Shown here: positions 63,459-64,000 of the stretch, one piece after another | Layout: each line of letters opens with the position of its first letter | How positions within the stretch are numbered: position 1 is the stretch's first letter | DNA from: Aminobacter carboxidus | GTDB taxonomy: Bacteria; Pseudomonadota; Alphaproteobacteria; Rhizobiales; Rhizobiaceae | NCBI RefSeq assembly: GCF_014863355.1 | Contig: NZ_JACZEP010000003.1 | Location: forward strand, 310,001 to 374,000 | DNA length: 64,000 nucleotides | Direction of reading: 5' to 3' | Position numbers and translations under genes: made by a program | The notes under the pieces: generated by a model | Told to the model about the DNA's origin: nothing | Seen by the model: only the letters and a program-made list of their open reading frames with translations | Database searches by the model: none

Positions 63459-63607
63459 CGTTTGCTCCAGTGCAGGATTGTCGGGTAGATCAGGTTGCTG
63501 AAGGGCGCCAAACAAATGGCGCGCCACTAAGGGGCTAGGGATCAGGCCTTGGGTTGGTTTCCCGTCTTTTCGGAAGCGCAAACGTCCAACGCCTAGGCTT
63601 GGGTTCG

Positions 63608-63826
63608 CTAATTTGCGCTTTGTGCGGTGATGCGTGCCAAGGGGTCAGTCTCCGCCTCGTCGTGCAGTCGAGACGTCGGCATGTCCCGCGTCAACAAACC
63701 GCTGAGAATCCGGGCTGCCTCGCGTAACAGAGCTTGCATATCCTGCCTGCTCAGAGCGTGTGGATCGTCCGCTGCATCGAGAAGTTGCACCACGAGTTCG
63801 ACGCCGCGCTGATGCAATTCAGCCAT
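63608..63826 (-). CDS. Small hypothetical protein with unusual start
   Basis: 72 residues from ATG 63826 (MAELHQRGVELVVQLLDAAD). The same frame reads on upstream as protein-like FQLSDFRKYEHDRAPL without any ATG, GTG or TTG before a TAG at 63902-63904. A strong ribosome site (AGGAGG, 63890-63885 on the minus strand) instead serves a GTG at 63879 in another frame: a 17-residue peptide whose TGA overlaps this ATG (TGATG). So it is either translationally coupled to a tiny leader, or the true gene begins at that GTG and has a one-base frameshift. No family recognised. Confidence 0.5.
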   Translation of the reverse strand: MAELHQRGVELVVQLLDAADDPHALSRQDMQALLREAARILSGLLTRDMPTSRLHDEAETDPLARITAQSAN

Positions 63827-63879
63827 CAGGGGCGCCCGATCATGCTCATATTTTCGGAAGTCAGATAGTTGGAAGACAC
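63826..63879 (-). CDS. 17-residue leader-like reading frame coupled to the next gene
   Basis: GTG at 63879, five bases after AGGAGG, encodes 17 residues (with a reading of SSNYLTSENMSMIGRP after the start) and stops at TGA 63828-63826, which shares a base with the ATG of the 72-residue gene. It may be a real leader peptide or the start of a frameshifted protein. Confidence 0.35.
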   Translation of the reverse strand: MSSNYLTSENMSMIGRP

Positions 63880-64000
63880 GGTGTCCTCCTTTCAGTTGGG
63901 GCTAGGGCACGATGGCCGCCCTCAATCAGCCGCGCCCTAAGACGAGCGGCCGACAATCGACACTGCGCTTTTATCAAGTTCGCGTCTAGACCGATGATCA

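Overview
The window looks like chromosomal DNA from an alphaproteobacterium of the order Hyphomicrobiales (Rhizobiales), probably a Mesorhizobium/Aminobacter-type Phyllobacteriaceae. The reasons are GC-rich codon use, a short second FtsZ without its C-terminal tail, rhizobial small families (DUF1127, DUF1344, DUF1488), a RIME-like palindromic element and many amino-acid and aromatic transport genes. I see no rRNA, tRNA, transposase, phage gene or CRISPR array.

Layout. 1-2.0 kb: end of a VOC/extradiol-type protein, then the permease and ATPase of a taurine/nitrate-type ABC importer. 2.1-6.7 kb (minus): DMT exporter, a large PIG-L (LmbE) deacetylase and a ROK regulator. 7.0-13.5 kb (plus): a sugar-type ABC operon (binding protein, two permeases, ATPase) that also contains an argininosuccinate-lyase-like enzyme and a PfkB kinase. 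13.5-22.7 kb (minus): a compact eight-gene operon for aerobic CoA-dependent breakdown of 2-aminobenzoate (anthranilate): FAD/OYE-type aminobenzoyl-CoA monooxygenase/reductase, SDR, enoyl-CoA hydratase, acyl-CoA dehydrogenase, thioesterase, RidA, a FadJ-type fusion and a thiolase. 22.8-26.9 kb: isochorismatase/GlxA-type pair, MarR regulator, PLP dehydratase and GntR regulator. 27.0-31.0 kb: TrpX-type ABC importer and kynureninase. 31.2-39.6 kb: branched-chain-type ABC importer, tryptophan 2,3-dioxygenase and benzoate-type CoA ligase (minus), with a divergent kynurenine-formamidase-like hydrolase.

Together, 13.5-39.6 kb encodes a candidate for every step from L-tryptophan through kynurenine, anthranilate and 2-aminobenzoyl-CoA to beta-oxidation, plus two importers and regulators. 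A near-identical 16-bp sequence centred on TTCAAGC occurs upstream of the monooxygenase operon, of the MarR gene and between the ligase and formamidase genes. This suggests one MarR regulon covers the pathway.

40.0-42.7 kb holds a haem/siderophore/cobalamin ABC importer. 42.9-46.2 kb holds three small proteins, a LysR regulator, a 5-formyl-THF cyclo-ligase-family protein and a truncated haemoglobin. Then come ftsZ2, a MocR regulator, a 2-oxoglutarate-type oxygenase, cytochrome bd (cyanide-insensitive type) with its small subunit, and a DUF983 protein. 53.6-60.0 kb holds small envelope/unknown genes, a serine-less alpha/beta-hydrolase, and a PAS hybrid histidine kinase with an OmpR-type regulator. 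Repeated GTTTC-N4-GTTTC boxes sit in front of several of these genes. The window ends with a SecDF fusion, a DUF1488 protein and a small protein whose start is unusual.
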